Shown: positions 33,037-42,743, numbered from the stretch's first letter. The stretch: 64,000 nucleotides of DNA from Streptomyces griseoloalbus (GCA_014650015.1 BMUD01000012.1:129714-193713); one strand, 5' to 3'. The notes: generated by a model from the sequence alone, not told the origin. A program made the numbers and translations.

Positions 33037-33384
33037 ATGGAGATTCTGGGTGCCACACTGCGCGTCTGCGTCGACGACATCGAGACCGCCATCCCCTTCT
33101 ACGAGCGGCTGGCGGGCGGCAGAGCCCTCCGGTTCGAACGGGGCGGCGTCCAGGTCGCCGCGGTGGGCTGCTTCCTGCTGATGAGCGGTCCCGCGGCCGA
33201 ACTGGACGTGCTGCGCAAAGTCGCGGCGACCATCGCCGTGCAGGACGTCGAGGAAACCCGCGAGGTGCTCGCCGAGATGGGCGCGGACATCATCGCGGGC
33301 CCGCTCCCCACTCCGGTGGGCCGCAACCTCATCGCACGGCACCCGGACGGGGCGGTCTACGAGTACGCGGACCGCCGCGCCTGA
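33037..33384 (+). CDS. VOC (glyoxalase/bleomycin-resistance) family protein
   Basis: A 115-residue single VOC domain: LGATLRVCVDDIETAIPFYE, ALRFERGGVQVAAVGCFLLM, VQDVEETREVLAEMGADIIA and NLIARHPDGAVYEYADRR. It would act as a dimer and bind a metal or small ligand; the substrate is unknown. TAGGCT at 33024-33029 ends seven bases before the ATG and no ribosome site is seen, so the transcript is probably leaderless. Confidence 0.88.
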   Translation: MEILGATLRVCVDDIETAIPFYERLAGGRALRFERGGVQVAAVGCFLLMSGPAAELDVLRKVAATIAVQDVEETREVLAEMGADIIAGPLPTPVGRNLIARHPDGAVYEYADRRA

Positions 33385-33569
33385 CGGGCTCGGGCACGGT
33401 CACGGCGTCGACCGCATCCGGAAGTCGTGCCGCCGCGGCAGCGGTTCGCCGGTGAGCCCGGTCCACAGCCGCCCGATGACCTCGTCCCCCTCCCGCAGGT
33501 CTGCCACGGGGGGTTCCGTCTGCAACGGCCTCGCAACGGCGCGGCACCTGACCGCCCGGGCGTGGGCGG

Positions 33570-34127
33570 TCAGCCGGAGGCCGCCGTCATCTCCCTGGTG
33601 ATCGCCCAGCGTTGGTGGTCGCGCCAGGCCCCGTCGATGAACAGCATCTTCGGCGAGAAGCCCTCCAGGCGGAACCCGCAGGCGCGGGCCAGGGCGATGG
33701 AGGCGGCGTTGGCGGGCTGCACGTTGATCTCCAGCCGGTGCAGCCGCATCGGGCCGAAGGCGTGACACACCACCAGGTGGAGCCCTTCGCGCATCAGCCC
33801 GCGCCCCGCCGCGTGCGCGAAGGCGCCATAGCCCAGCGCACCGCACTGGAAGCCGCCCTCGACGATGTTGTTGATGTTGATGAACCCGGCGAGGGCGCCG
33901 TCCGCCTCCTTCTCGCAGACCAGGAACCCCGCCTTGGTGGGGTCCTCGATCAGCCGCTCCGCGTACGCGGCATACGCCCCGGCGCTGTCCGGCGGGAACA
34001 GCCAGGGGTGGTGCAGGTCCTTGCTCTCCCGGGCGCGGGCGGTGAACTCGGCGCCGTCCGCCCGGGTGAAGTGACGCAGCCCCACGCGGCGGCCTTCGGC
34101 GAGGTAGCGGGAAGCGGTGTGCGGCAT
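33570..34127 (-). CDS. GNAT acetyltransferase (RimJ/RimL-like)
   Basis: A 185-residue GNAT protein: RRVGLRHFTRADGAEFTARA, GALAGFININNIVEGGFQCG, GYGAFAHAAGRGLMREGLHL (acetyl-CoA pyrophosphate loop) and MRLHRLEINVQPANAASIAL with GFRLEG. This order fits ribosomal-protein N-acetyltransferases of the RimJ/RimL type, which acetylate protein N-termini; other amine substrates are possible. The start lies beside a 24-bp tandem repeat block, and no SD is obvious. Confidence 0.9.
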   Translation of the reverse strand: MPHTASRYLAEGRRVGLRHFTRADGAEFTARARESKDLHHPWLFPPDSAGAYAAYAERLIEDPTKAGFLVCEKEADGALAGFININNIVEGGFQCGALGYGAFAHAAGRGLMREGLHLVVCHAFGPMRLHRLEINVQPANAASIALARACGFRLEGFSPKMLFIDGAWRDHQRWAITREMTAASG

Positions 34128-34206
34128 CCTGCCACCCTACGACGGGTCCACGGGCCCCGCGCGAAGCCCGGTGGCCCACCTCGCACGGCGCGACCCGGCA
34201 TCGGAC

Positions 34207-34397
34207 GGCTCACCCCGCGCGACGCCGGACGCCTCACCCCGCGCGACATTGGGTGGCTCACCACGCGCGACGCGGGACGCCTCACCCCCGCGGCACGGGA
34301 CACCTCACCCCGCGCGGCAGGGGGTGGCTCACCAGGCACTCCGACGGGTGGCTCGCCCTGCACGACGCCGGACGCCTCACCCCGCCCGGCACCGCAC
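34207..34397. repeat. Eight 24-bp tandem repeats in a non-coding gap
   Basis: Units of 23-24 bases (GGCTCACCCCGCGCGACGCC-like, then GGAC) run from 34207 to 34397, diverging mainly at the ends. They fill most of the 273-base gap between the GNAT start and the S66 peptidase stop. The last unit runs directly into that stop codon. No gene is seen here. Confidence 0.88.
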
Positions 34398-34400
34398 GGC

Positions 34401-35333
34401 TCAGCTCAGCGCCGGTTCGTCCAGCGTCAGCGTGCCCGCGTCCGCGTCGAGTTCCGCCGCGACGCCGAAGGGAACGGTGAGCGCGTCGTCGCAGTGGCCG
34501 AACCCGAACTGCTCGGCCACCGGCACCCCGAGAGCACCGAGCCGGTCGGCGACCAGCGCCCGCACCCCGTCGTACGGCTCGCACCGCGCCCAGGAACCGA
34601 GCAACAGCCCCGCGACCCCCTCCAGCCACCTCGCCCGCAGCAGCTGGGTCAGGTAGCGGTCGAGCCGGTAGGTCTCCTCCCCCACGTCCTCCAGGCACAG
34701 CAGTCCGCCGCGCGCGGAGGATCTGGCCCGCGGGGTGCCGAGGTCGGCGGCGAGCAGGGAGAGGCAGCCCCCGAGCGTGACCCCGCGCGCCCGCCCCGGG
34801 ACGAGCGCGGTGCCGTCGGAGCGGAGGGTGCGGACCGTCTCGGGGGCGAAGAGGGTGGCCTTGAGATGACTCTGCGCCCGGGCGCTCTTCACGAAGTCGA
34901 CGCCGGCCGCCATCGGCCCGTGCAGGGTGACGAGGCCGAGCCGGACCGCGAACGCCTCGTGCAGCGCGGTGATGTCGCTGAAGCCGACGAACACCTTCGG
35001 CCCGGCCGCCCGCATCGCCGCCCAGTCCAGCAGATCGACCATGCGTTGCACGCCGTACCCGCCGCGGGCGCAGATCACCGCGTCGACGTCCGGGTCGCAC
35101 CAGGCGGACTGCAGGTCGGCGGCCCGGTCGGCGTCGGTGCCGGCCAGGTAGCCGAACTCGCCGTGCCGGTCCAGGACATGCGGGGCCACCACCGGGTCGA
35201 GGTCCCAGCCGCGCAGCACGTCGAGCCCGGCCTGGAGCCGCTCCTCGGGCACCGGGCCACTGGGTGCGACGACGGCCACGCGGGCGCCGGGCGCCAGCCG
35301 GGCCGGCCGGCGCAGCGGCTGCGCCCCGCTCAC
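34401..35333 (-). CDS. LD-carboxypeptidase (S66 family)
   Basis: A 310-residue S66 peptidase: ARVAVVAPSGPVPEERLQAG at the start, ARGGYGVQRMVDLLDW, the nucleophile loop FVGFSDITALHEAFA (Ser), TLHGPMAAG, GGLLCLEDVGEETYRLDRYL (Glu) and EQFGFGHCDDALTVPFGV (His). S66 enzymes cut the L-D bond in cytosolic muropeptides (LdcA) or related imidated substrates. The GTG overlaps the S9 stop (GTGA). It is the last gene of the four-peptidase operon. Confidence 0.92.
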   Translation of the reverse strand: MSGAQPLRRPARLAPGARVAVVAPSGPVPEERLQAGLDVLRGWDLDPVVAPHVLDRHGEFGYLAGTDADRAADLQSAWCDPDVDAVICARGGYGVQRMVDLLDWAAMRAAGPKVFVGFSDITALHEAFAVRLGLVTLHGPMAAGVDFVKSARAQSHLKATLFAPETVRTLRSDGTALVPGRARGVTLGGCLSLLAADLGTPRARSSARGGLLCLEDVGEETYRLDRYLTQLLRARWLEGVAGLLLGSWARCEPYDGVRALVADRLGALGVPVAEQFGFGHCDDALTVPFGVAAELDADAGTLTLDEPALS

Positions 35334-37285
35334 CGGCCGAGCTCCAGGGTCGGAACCCCGGGCGGTTTCATGTCGAACACCTGGGCGTACAGGGACAGTT
35401 CCGCCTCCAGGGCACGCACCATGGTCTCCGCCCGCCGGAAGCCGTGCCCCTCCCCCTCGAAGGTGAGGTACGCGTGCGGCACGTCCCGGCCGGCCAGCCG
35501 GGCCAGGAACCGCTCGCACTGCACGGGCGGGCAGATCACGTCGTCCAGTCCCTGGAGCAGCAGGAAGGGCGCGGTGAGCCGGTCGGCGTGCGCGGCGGGC
35601 GAGCGTTCCGCGTAGCGCTCGGGTACCTCGGCGCGGGGACCGATCAGGCTCTCCAGGTACTGGGACTCGAAGTCGTGGGTCTCCCCGGTGCCCCAGCCGG
35701 TGAGGTCGAGCACCGGGTAGATGATGGTGCCGCAGGCGTAGACGTCGGTCGTGGTGAGCGAGGCGGCCGTGGTCCAGCCGCCGGCGCTGCCGCCCCGGAT
35801 GGCGAGCCGCTCGCGGTCGGCGGTGCCCTCGTCGGCGAGGGCCAGCGCGACGGCGGCGCAGTCCTCGACGTCGACCACGCCCCACTGTTCGCGCAGCCGG
35901 TTGCGGTACGCGCGTCCGTACCCGGTGGAGCCGCCGTAGTTGACCTCGGCGACGCCGATGCCGCGCGAGGTGAAGTAGGCGATCTCCAGGTCGAGCACGA
36001 GCGGCACCCGGCCGGTGGGTCCGCCGTGCGCCCAGATCACATACGGGGGCAGCTGGTCGGCGGGGCCGGTGTGTTCGGGGTGGTGCGGCGGGTAGACGTG
36101 GGCGTGGATCTCCCGGCCGTCGGGTCCGGTGAAGACGCGGACCTGCGGCTCGGGGCAGTACGCGGGGTCCACGGCGTCCTCGTGCGCGGCGCCGATCACG
36201 CGGGCCCGCCCGGTCCGGGTGTCGAGCTCCACCACCTCGTGGGCGCTGTGCGGGCCGGCCCCGACGGCGACGACCCGCTCGCCGTGCGCCGCGAGGGTGG
36301 GTGCGAACTCGGTCCAGGGGCCGGCGGCGTCGACGACCTCGCCGGTCTCGGGGTCGAGTATGCCGAGGGCGAGGGCGCCCCGGCCGTGCAGGACGGCGAT
36401 CAGGCCGTTGCCCAGCGGGGCGAACCAGCGGTGTCCGAGCTTCCACAGGGGCCCGCCGAACTCCTCCTCGCGCGGGCAGACCGGCTCCCCGTCGCGGTAC
36501 AGGTTCCACCAGCCGGTGCGGTCGCTCGCGTACAGCAGCCGGCCGTCGTGGGTCCAGTCGACCTGGGCGATGGACTCCTCCGGTCCGCCGGCCACCGTGC
36601 GGGCGTCGCGCAGGGTGCCGTCGGGGGCGACGTCGGCGAGGACCAGTTCGGTGCCGTCCCACGGCATGCGGGGGTGGTCCCAGCCGAGCCAGGCCGCGCG
36701 CCGCCCGTCGGGCGACAGGCGCGGCCCGGTCACGAACCGGTGCCGGGCGTCGCTCAGTTCCCGCACGGCGTTCCGGTCCTCGGCGGCGGAGCCGTCGAGC
36801 GGTACGGCGGCCAGGACGCGGCGCACATCGCTGGGGCCGTCGCCGGTGAACTCCTCCAGGACGCACCACACCTCGCCGCGCTCCGGCAGCGGCACCGGCT
36901 CGGCCCAGCGCAGCCCCTGCCCGACCGGGGACACGGGGGTGAGCGGGCGCGGCTCGCCGCCCGGTTCGTACCGGTACAGGCGCTGGTCGGCGAAGTTCAC
37001 GAACACCACGAGCGGGCCGCCGCCGTCCCGCACGGTTCCGGCCCAGGGCAGGCCGCCGTACTCGATGACCCGGCTGCGCACGTTCCACGGTGCGGGCAGG
37101 ACGGACTCCTCGGCACCGTCGGCGTGCCGCCGCACCAGGGTGCGCCGGCCTGCCTCGGCGGGCCGGGGCTCGGTCCACCACACCTCGTCCCCGACGAACC
37201 CCGCGAACTCGGGGCTGCCGTCGTGCGCCGCGGCCGTGGCCGCGTCGATGGGCGAGGGCCACTCGCCGTACGCCAGGGTCCGCAT
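35330..37285 (-). CDS. S9-family prolyl-oligopeptidase-like peptidase
   Basis: A 651-residue serine peptidase. An N-terminal beta-propeller (RLSPDGRRAAWLGWDHPRMP, VDWTHDGRLLYASDRTG) precedes the alpha/beta-hydrolase domain: YVIWAHGGPTGRVPL, VAEVNYGGSTGYGRAYRNRL, nucleophile IRGGSAGGWTTAAS at about residue 500, PFLLLQGLDDVICPP (Asp) and GEGHGFRRAE (His). It is an acylaminoacyl-/dipeptidyl-peptidase type. The ATG at 37285 follows GGGGGAG. It is 16 bases after the M20 gene and overlaps the S66 gene. Confidence 0.93.
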   Translation of the reverse strand: MRTLAYGEWPSPIDAATAAAHDGSPEFAGFVGDEVWWTEPRPAEAGRRTLVRRHADGAEESVLPAPWNVRSRVIEYGGLPWAGTVRDGGGPLVVFVNFADQRLYRYEPGGEPRPLTPVSPVGQGLRWAEPVPLPERGEVWCVLEEFTGDGPSDVRRVLAAVPLDGSAAEDRNAVRELSDARHRFVTGPRLSPDGRRAAWLGWDHPRMPWDGTELVLADVAPDGTLRDARTVAGGPEESIAQVDWTHDGRLLYASDRTGWWNLYRDGEPVCPREEEFGGPLWKLGHRWFAPLGNGLIAVLHGRGALALGILDPETGEVVDAAGPWTEFAPTLAAHGERVVAVGAGPHSAHEVVELDTRTGRARVIGAAHEDAVDPAYCPEPQVRVFTGPDGREIHAHVYPPHHPEHTGPADQLPPYVIWAHGGPTGRVPLVLDLEIAYFTSRGIGVAEVNYGGSTGYGRAYRNRLREQWGVVDVEDCAAVALALADEGTADRERLAIRGGSAGGWTTAASLTTTDVYACGTIIYPVLDLTGWGTGETHDFESQYLESLIGPRAEVPERYAERSPAAHADRLTAPFLLLQGLDDVICPPVQCERFLARLAGRDVPHAYLTFEGEGHGFRRAETMVRALEAELSLYAQVFDMKPPGVPTLELGR

Positions 37286-37301
37286 CGTCTCCCCCACTCG
37301 T

Positions 37302-38606
37302 TCAGGCCGTCCGCAGGAACCGGTCGAGCACATGGACACCGAAGTGGAGCGCCTCGACCGGTACGCGCTCGTCGACCCCGTGGAAGAGGGCCTGGTAGTC
37401 GAAGCCCTCCGGCAGTTTCAGCGGCGCGAAGCCGTAGCCGGTGATGCCGAGCCGGGAGAACTGCTTGGCGTCCGTGCCTCCGGACATGCAGTACGGCACC
37501 ACGTGTCCCTCGGGCGCGAACGCCTCGACGGCGGCCCGCATCCGGGCGAACGTCGGGGAGTCCACCGGCGCCTGGAGGGCCACCTCCCGGTGCTGGAACT
37601 CCCAGTCGACGTCCGGCCCGGTGAGCAGGTCCATGGTGGCGCGGAACTCGTCCTCGACGCCGGACAGATACCGTCCGTCGACGTGCGCCACGGCCTCCCC
37701 GGGAATCACGTTGATCTTGTAGCCGGCGTCCAGCATGGTCGGGTTGGCGCTGTTGCGGACGGTGGACTCGACGAGCTTCCCCGCCGTGCCGAGCTTGTCC
37801 AGCAGCGCGTCCACGTCGGTCAGGTCCGTCTCGATGCCGTACACGGCGGCGAGTTCGGTGAGCGCGGCCCGCACCGTCGGGGTGAGCCGCAGCGGCCATT
37901 CGTGCTCGCCGATACGGGTGATGGCGGCGGCGAGGCGGGTCACCGCGTTCTCCCGGTTGACCTTGGAGCCGTGCCCGGCCCGGCCGCGCGCGGTGAGTTT
38001 CAGCCAGGCGGTGCCGCGCTCGCCGGCCGCGATCGGGTAGAGCTGCCGGCCCTCGCCGTCGTGGAAGGTGAACGCGCCCGACTCGCTGATGCCCTCGGTG
38101 CAGCCCTCGAAGAGGTGGGCATGCCGGTCGGCGAGGAATCCGGAACCGTCCTCGGCACTGGCCTCCTCGTCGGCGGTGAAGGCGATCACCACGTCGCGCC
38201 GGGGGCGGACGCCCTCGCGGGCCCAGGCACGCACCACCGCGAGAATCATCGCGTCCATGTTCTTCATGTCGACGGCGCCGCGCCCCCAGACGACCCCGTC
38301 GCGGACCTCTCCGGAGAAGGGGTGCACGCTCCAGTCGGCGGCCTCGGCCGGTACGACGTCCAGGTGGCCGTGGACGAGCAGCGCGTCGGCCGACGGGTCG
38401 GTGCCCTCCAGGCGCGCGACGACATTGGTCCGGCCGGGGGTGCGTTCGAGGAGCACCGGTTCCAGGCCCGCCTCGGCGAGCCGTGCGGCGGCGTACTCGG
38501 CGGCGGGCCGCTCCTGGCAGTCGCCCCCGCCCCGGTTGGTCGTGTCGATCCGGATCAGGTCGGACGTGAACGTCACGACCTCGTCCAGAACCCGCTCGTC
38601 AGCCAT
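37302..38606 (-). CDS. M20-family metallopeptidase (ArgE/DapE/CPG2-like)
   Basis: A 434-residue M20 enzyme: DALLVHGHLDVVPAEAADWS (first zinc His and Asp), WGRGAVDMKNMDAM (bridging Asp), AFTADEEASAEDGSGFL (catalytic and metal Glu), dimerisation domain from KLTARGRAGHGSKVNRENAV, and a last metal His in FHGVDERVPVEAL. It cleaves amide or dipeptide bonds of small substrates. Its start overlaps the M55 gene by eight bases, so it is translationally coupled. All metal ligands look intact. Confidence 0.93.
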   Translation of the reverse strand: MADERVLDEVVTFTSDLIRIDTTNRGGGDCQERPAAEYAAARLAEAGLEPVLLERTPGRTNVVARLEGTDPSADALLVHGHLDVVPAEAADWSVHPFSGEVRDGVVWGRGAVDMKNMDAMILAVVRAWAREGVRPRRDVVIAFTADEEASAEDGSGFLADRHAHLFEGCTEGISESGAFTFHDGEGRQLYPIAAGERGTAWLKLTARGRAGHGSKVNRENAVTRLAAAITRIGEHEWPLRLTPTVRAALTELAAVYGIETDLTDVDALLDKLGTAGKLVESTVRNSANPTMLDAGYKINVIPGEAVAHVDGRYLSGVEDEFRATMDLLTGPDVDWEFQHREVALQAPVDSPTFARMRAAVEAFAPEGHVVPYCMSGGTDAKQFSRLGITGYGFAPLKLPEGFDYQALFHGVDERVPVEALHFGVHVLDRFLRTA

Positions 38607-39432
38607 ACTGTTCCTCCACCGCGGCCGAGGCGATCGTGGTGACCGCCTTGAAGGTGCGGATTCCGTCGTACATGGTCCCGCTGGTGTAGGCGACCTTCCG
38701 CTCGCCGGTCCGGGTCACGCCCGGCACGACGGTGGCGGCCATCGCCAGATGCTCGGCGTCGAACTCCACCGCGACGGTGAACGGCCCGCCGTCGACGGGC
38801 TCCCGGCGCACCGCCAGCGTGGCCGCCTCCTTGGCCGCCGCGCGGATGTCGGCGGCCGTCCGGGCGGGCGTGCGGCACACGGCCGCGTACCGCGACACAT
38901 GGTCCTTGACGGCGACCTTCAGCGCCTCGGGCGCGTAACCGAGGGCGTCCTCGCAGGCGACGTCGTCACCGGTGACCAGGATGACCGGCACCCCGTACTC
39001 GGCGACCACATGCGCGTTGAGCAGTCCTTCGCTGGCCCGTACGTCGTTGACCCACACCCCGGTGATGGAGTTGGCGAGGAAGGTGTGCGCGAGGACGCCC
39101 TCCATGCCGGCGCCGGCGTGGTAGCCGATGAAGGCGATACCGTCGACGTCGCCGTGCTGCACGCCCTCGACCATGGACAGGGACTTGTGCCGGCCGGTGA
39201 GCATCTGTGCCCGCTCGTCCAGCTGCTCCAGCAGCAGGTTGCGCATGGTCCAGTGGGCCTCGTTGATGAGCACCTCGTCGGCGCCGCCGTCGAAGAATCC
39301 CTGGACGGCGGCGTTGACGTCCGAGGTGAACATCGACCGGCACCGCTCCCACTGGGAGGTCCCCGGGAGCACGTCCGCCGGCCAGGTGACACCGGTGGCG
39401 CCCTCCATGTCGGCGCTGATGAGGATCTTCAT
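38599..39432 (-). CDS. D-aminopeptidase, M55 family (DppA-like)
   Basis: A 277-residue M55 peptidase: MKILISADMEGATGVTWP (metal Asp/Glu of the SxDxEG motif), EVLINEAHWTMRNLL, GIAFIGYHAGAGMEGVLAHT (His cluster), VPVILVTGDDVACEDAL. DppA is a zinc D-aminopeptidase that releases N-terminal D-amino acids, in Bacillus from D-Ala peptides. It heads the peptidase operon. TAGCGT ends seven bases before the ATG, suggesting a leaderless mRNA. Confidence 0.92.
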   Translation of the reverse strand: MKILISADMEGATGVTWPADVLPGTSQWERCRSMFTSDVNAAVQGFFDGGADEVLINEAHWTMRNLLLEQLDERAQMLTGRHKSLSMVEGVQHGDVDGIAFIGYHAGAGMEGVLAHTFLANSITGVWVNDVRASEGLLNAHVVAEYGVPVILVTGDDVACEDALGYAPEALKVAVKDHVSRYAAVCRTPARTAADIRAAAKEAATLAVRREPVDGGPFTVAVEFDAEHLAMAATVVPGVTRTGERKVAYTSGTMYDGIRTFKAVTTIASAAVEEQYG

Positions 39433-39622
39433 GCGGCACACGCTACGTGCTTCCGCCGATTCCCGGCCAGCCTGTGGATAACTCCCACCGGTCCAGACCA
39501 ATGACACGTCCGCCCGGCGGCGACTTCACCCCCGCCGACCCGCCCGCCTTACCCGTTGACGCGTCCGCTCTCAAGCGGAGCGTGCCGTCACCGGCGCGTG
39601 CTCCCGCGCGTGACCTGCCGCC

Positions 39623-42019
39623 TCAGTCCTCGTGCCCCAGCTGAAGATCGCGTTCCGTTCGTCCCCCGCCCGCCATCCGGAGCACGGTCGCGACCGGCGG
39701 GTACCCGGCGGCGATGACGGTGTACTCGCCGGAGGACAGGTCGACGAACCGGAAGGTGCCGTCGGGGCCGGTGGTGAGGGTGTCGACGACGTTGCCCGCC
39801 GCGTCCAGCAGGGTCACGCGGGCCTCCTCGACGGGCCGTCCGCCGCCGGCCCGCACGGTGCCGCGCAGCATGGCGCCGCCGGCCAGTTCGACGTCCTGGC
39901 GGGTCTCGCGGGCGGCCTGGACGGTGACGGGGAGGGCGGCCGGGCGGAAGGCGGGGGCGCTGGCGGCGAGGGTGTACTCGCCGGCCACCAGATCGCTGAT
40001 GACATAGCCGCCCTCCCGGCCGCTGCGGGTGCCGGCGACGACCTCACCGTGGACGTTGGTGAGGGTGACGGCGGCGTCCCGCACGGGCGTCCCGTCGGCG
40101 GTGAGGACGCTGCCGGCGAGGCGGCCCGCGCCGCCGAGGACGACGTCGAGTTCGACGGGCCGCTCGCCGACGGTCACGGAGACCGCCTGCGGCTGGTGGC
40201 CGCCGGCGGCGGCGATCAGGACGTACGATCCCGGGCCGGGCGTGGCGAGCGCGTACCGCCCGTCGTCGCCGCTGGCGCCCCGTCCGGTCTGTTGCCCCGA
40301 GACGTCGATGAGGGTGAGCGCCGCGCGCGCTACGGCGGTGCCGTCGGGATGCTGCACGGTCCCGCAGACGGGGACGCCGCCGGTGTGCGGCGAACGGGCG
40401 CGCGGTACGCGCGGATCGATGCGGGGTGCTTCCTGTACCGCGTCGGCGGTGGGGGTGTGGTGGGACACCAGTGGTTTCTCCTTGAGGAAGAAGGCGATGA
40501 GCAGGCCGAGGACGAGCACCGGCACCAGGTGGAGGAAGATGCGCGGCATGGCGTCGGCGTAGGCCTGGACGTAGGTGTCGCGCAGCTCGGGCGGCAGCGC
40601 GTGCACGAACTGCGGGGTGATCGACTCGGCGCCCCGCGGTGCGGTGCCCGTGTGCGCGGGGAGGCGTTCGTCGAGCGCGTCGGTGAGCCGGCCGGCGAAG
40701 AGGGTGCCGAAGGCGGCGGCGCCGACGCTGCCGCCGAGCTGCCGGAAGTAGGTGTGGGCGCTGGTGGCGGCGCCGAGGTCGGCGGAGCGCGCGGAGTTCT
40801 GCGCGGCGAGGATCAGCACCGGCATCACCACGCCGATCCCGGCGCCGAGGACGGCCGTCCAGATGCCGTAGTGCAGCCGGGGCGTGCCGGTCTCCAAGTG
40901 GGACAGCAGCCACATGCCGGTGACGGCGAGGGCGGAGCCGACGACGGGGTGCCACCGGTAGCGGCCGGTGCGGCTGATGAACTGCCCGGAGATGACCGAG
41001 GCGCCGACGATGCCGCCCGTCATGGGCAGCATCAGCAGTCCGGACTCGGTGGCGGAGACCCCGTCGGCCATCTGGAGGTAGGTCGGCAGATAGCAGGCGG
41101 CGCCGAACAGGGCGACCCCGATCACCAGGCCCACCAGTGCGGTGACGTTGAAGACGGAGTCCCGGAACAGCCGGAGCGGGATGAGGGGTTGGGCGGCGAA
41201 GCGCTCGACGAGGAGGAAGAGCAGGGTGGCCGCGGCGGCGCCGGCGCCGAGGCCGAGCACGACGCGGGAGTCCCAGGCGTATGCGGTGCCGCCCCAACTG
41301 GTCAGCAGGATCAGGCAAGTGGAGGCGGCGGCCAGCAGCAGGGCGCCGAGGACGTCGAAGCGGGGCCGGGCGGCCGGTTTCGGAAGGCGGAGCGCCAGGG
41401 CGACGACGACCATGGTGACGAGGCCGAAGGGCACGTTGGCATAGAAGCACCAGCGCCAGGAGAGGTGGTCGGTGATGTAGCCGCCGAGCAGCGGCCCGGC
41501 GACGGAGGCGAGGCCGAAGGCGGCACCGATCAGTCCCATGTAGCGGCCGCGCCGCCGCGCGGGCACGATGTCCGTGGTGATCGCCTGGACGCCCGTCATC
41601 AGGCCGCCCGCGCCGGCCCCTTGCACCGCGCGGTAGGCGATCAGCTGGTCCATGGTCGACGCGCGGCCCGCCAGGGCGGAGCCGACGACGAAGACGAGGA
41701 CCGCGAACTGGAAGACGCCCTTGCGGCCGAACCGGTCGCCGAGCGTGCCGTAGACCGGCAGGCCGATGGTGGCGGTGAGCAGATAGGCGGTGATCGCCCA
41801 GGACATCCTGTCGAGGCCGTGCAGCTCGCCGACGATCTGTGGGAGCGCGGTGGCGACGACCATCTGCTCCAGCGCGGCGAGCAGCAGCGCCGGCATGAGC
41901 GCGAGGAAGACCAGCCGGACCCGGCGCGGACTCGGCCCGGGCTCGGGAGTTGGGGGCGGCGGGTCCCCGGCCGGTGGTGCCGTGACCGGCTCGTCCTGCG
42001 TCGGAGTGATCCCGCCCAC
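39623..42019 (-). CDS. DHA2-type MFS exporter with three C-terminal carboxypeptidase-regulatory domains
   Basis: A 798-residue protein. Residues about 35-510 are a 14-helix drug:H+ antiporter: [31 protein letters not shown]-type loop ([12 protein letters not shown]), [40 protein letters not shown] (antiporter motif C). The last 250 residues are three CnaB-like carboxypeptidase-regulatory repeats, each with a [14 protein letters not shown]-type turn ([30 protein letters not shown]). The GTG at 42019 follows GAGGGGAG. The extra domains probably face the cytosol. The substrate is unknown. Confidence 0.92.
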   Translation of the reverse strand: MGGITPTQDEPVTAPPAGDPPPPTPEPGPSPRRVRLVFLALMPALLLAALEQMVVATALPQIVGELHGLDRMSWAITAYLLTATIGLPVYGTLGDRFGRKGVFQFAVLVFVVGSALAGRASTMDQLIAYRAVQGAGAGGLMTGVQAITTDIVPARRRGRYMGLIGAAFGLASVAGPLLGGYITDHLSWRWCFYANVPFGLVTMVVVALALRLPKPAARPRFDVLGALLLAAASTCLILLTSWGGTAYAWDSRVVLGLGAGAAAATLLFLLVERFAAQPLIPLRLFRDSVFNVTALVGLVIGVALFGAACYLPTYLQMADGVSATESGLLMLPMTGGIVGASVISGQFISRTGRYRWHPVVGSALAVTGMWLLSHLETGTPRLHYGIWTAVLGAGIGVVMPVLILAAQNSARSADLGAATSAHTYFRQLGGSVGAAAFGTLFAGRLTDALDERLPAHTGTAPRGAESITPQFVHALPPELRDTYVQAYADAMPRIFLHLVPVLVLGLLIAFFLKEKPLVSHHTPTADAVQEAPRIDPRVPRARSPHTGGVPVCGTVQHPDGTAVARAALTLIDVSGQQTGRGASGDDGRYALATPGPGSYVLIAAAGGHQPQAVSVTVGERPVELDVVLGGAGRLAGSVLTADGTPVRDAAVTLTNVHGEVVAGTRSGREGGYVISDLVAGEYTLAASAPAFRPAALPVTVQAARETRQDVELAGGAMLRGTVRAGGGRPVEEARVTLLDAAGNVVDTLTTGPDGTFRFVDLSSGEYTVIAAGYPPVATVLRMAGGGRTERDLQLGHED

Positions 42020-42126
42020 GTGCCGCTCCCCTCGTCGCACCGCTGGACAATTCCCGCGTAAAAGCGACAACTACGAGCAAGCGCGACGAGTTACGGGACA
42101 GAGACGGGCCGCAAGGGAATCACCCG

Positions 42127-42156
42127 AACCGGTGAGGAGCCAACTCCTCACCGGTT
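42127..42156 (-). terminator. Hairpin downstream of the SRPBCC gene
   Basis: Perfect 13-base arms AACCGGTGAGGAG and CTCCTCACCGGTT around CCAA, 29 bases past the stop, between two same-strand genes. There is no T-tract. Confidence 0.75.
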
Positions 42157-42184
42157 CCTGGCGCTTGAGCCGGCCTGCGGCCGT

Positions 42185-42628
42185 CTACTTCTCGACCTCG
42201 GCGGCCAGCCCGGCCAGCAGGGCGTCGTAGATGCGGGCGAGGCCCTTGGGCGCGAAGGTCCTCTCGAAGAAGCCGCCGATACCGCCCGCACCGTTCCAGA
42301 CGGTGGTCACCACCACCCGGGACCGGCCGTCGCCGGCCGGGGTGACGCGCCAGGTGGTGACCATGGAGGAGTTGCGGTCCTTCTCGACCAGTTCGCCGTC
42401 GGCCGGCTCGGTGACCTCCAGCAGGCAGTCGCGCACGCGCTTGCTGGTGGCCTGGAGCTTCCAGTGCACGAGGGTGCCCTCACCGTCGCCGCCCTCACGG
42501 ACCTCGTACTCGCTGTACTGCTCGGGCATGACTTTCGCGCGGGTGCCGCTGTAGTCCGCGAGGGCATCGAACACCGTTTCCGCGTCCGCCGCGACGATCC
42601 GCTCCGTAGTGGCTTCGACCTGCGCCAT
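42185..42628 (-). CDS. SRPBCC-family protein
   Basis: A 147-residue START-like domain: VEATTERIVAADAETVFDAL, DYSGTRAKVMPEQYSEYEVR, HWKLQATSKRVRDCLLEVTE, MVTTWRVTPAGDGRSRVVVT and GFFERTFAPKGLARIYDALL. Such proteins bind hydrophobic ligands or act as polyketide cyclase-like enzymes; neighbours give no clue. GGAGGAAAGCG precedes the ATG at 42628. A strong hairpin follows the stop. Confidence 0.9.
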   Translation of the reverse strand: MAQVEATTERIVAADAETVFDALADYSGTRAKVMPEQYSEYEVREGGDGEGTLVHWKLQATSKRVRDCLLEVTEPADGELVEKDRNSSMVTTWRVTPAGDGRSRVVVTTVWNGAGGIGGFFERTFAPKGLARIYDALLAGLAAEVEK

Positions 42629-42743
42629 CGCTTTCCTCCAGGGCATGGGTTCTCGGGGGTCGGGGCAAGCCAACCACCCGCGCGCCCGGCCGCCCAAATC
42701 GGGGTTCCGTAAGTGACCGAAGATGTCGCTCGCACTAGCACAG

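Noticed and set aside
34207-34397. Possible CRISPR array
   Set aside because: The 24-bp units are directly adjacent with no unique spacers and vary internally; they are plain tandem repeats with no cas gene nearby.
39632-42061. 809-codon plus-strand frame opposite the MFS exporter
   Set aside because: It mirrors the exporter gene, whose helices and motifs are unmistakable; the antisense product is Gly/Glu/Asp low-complexity.
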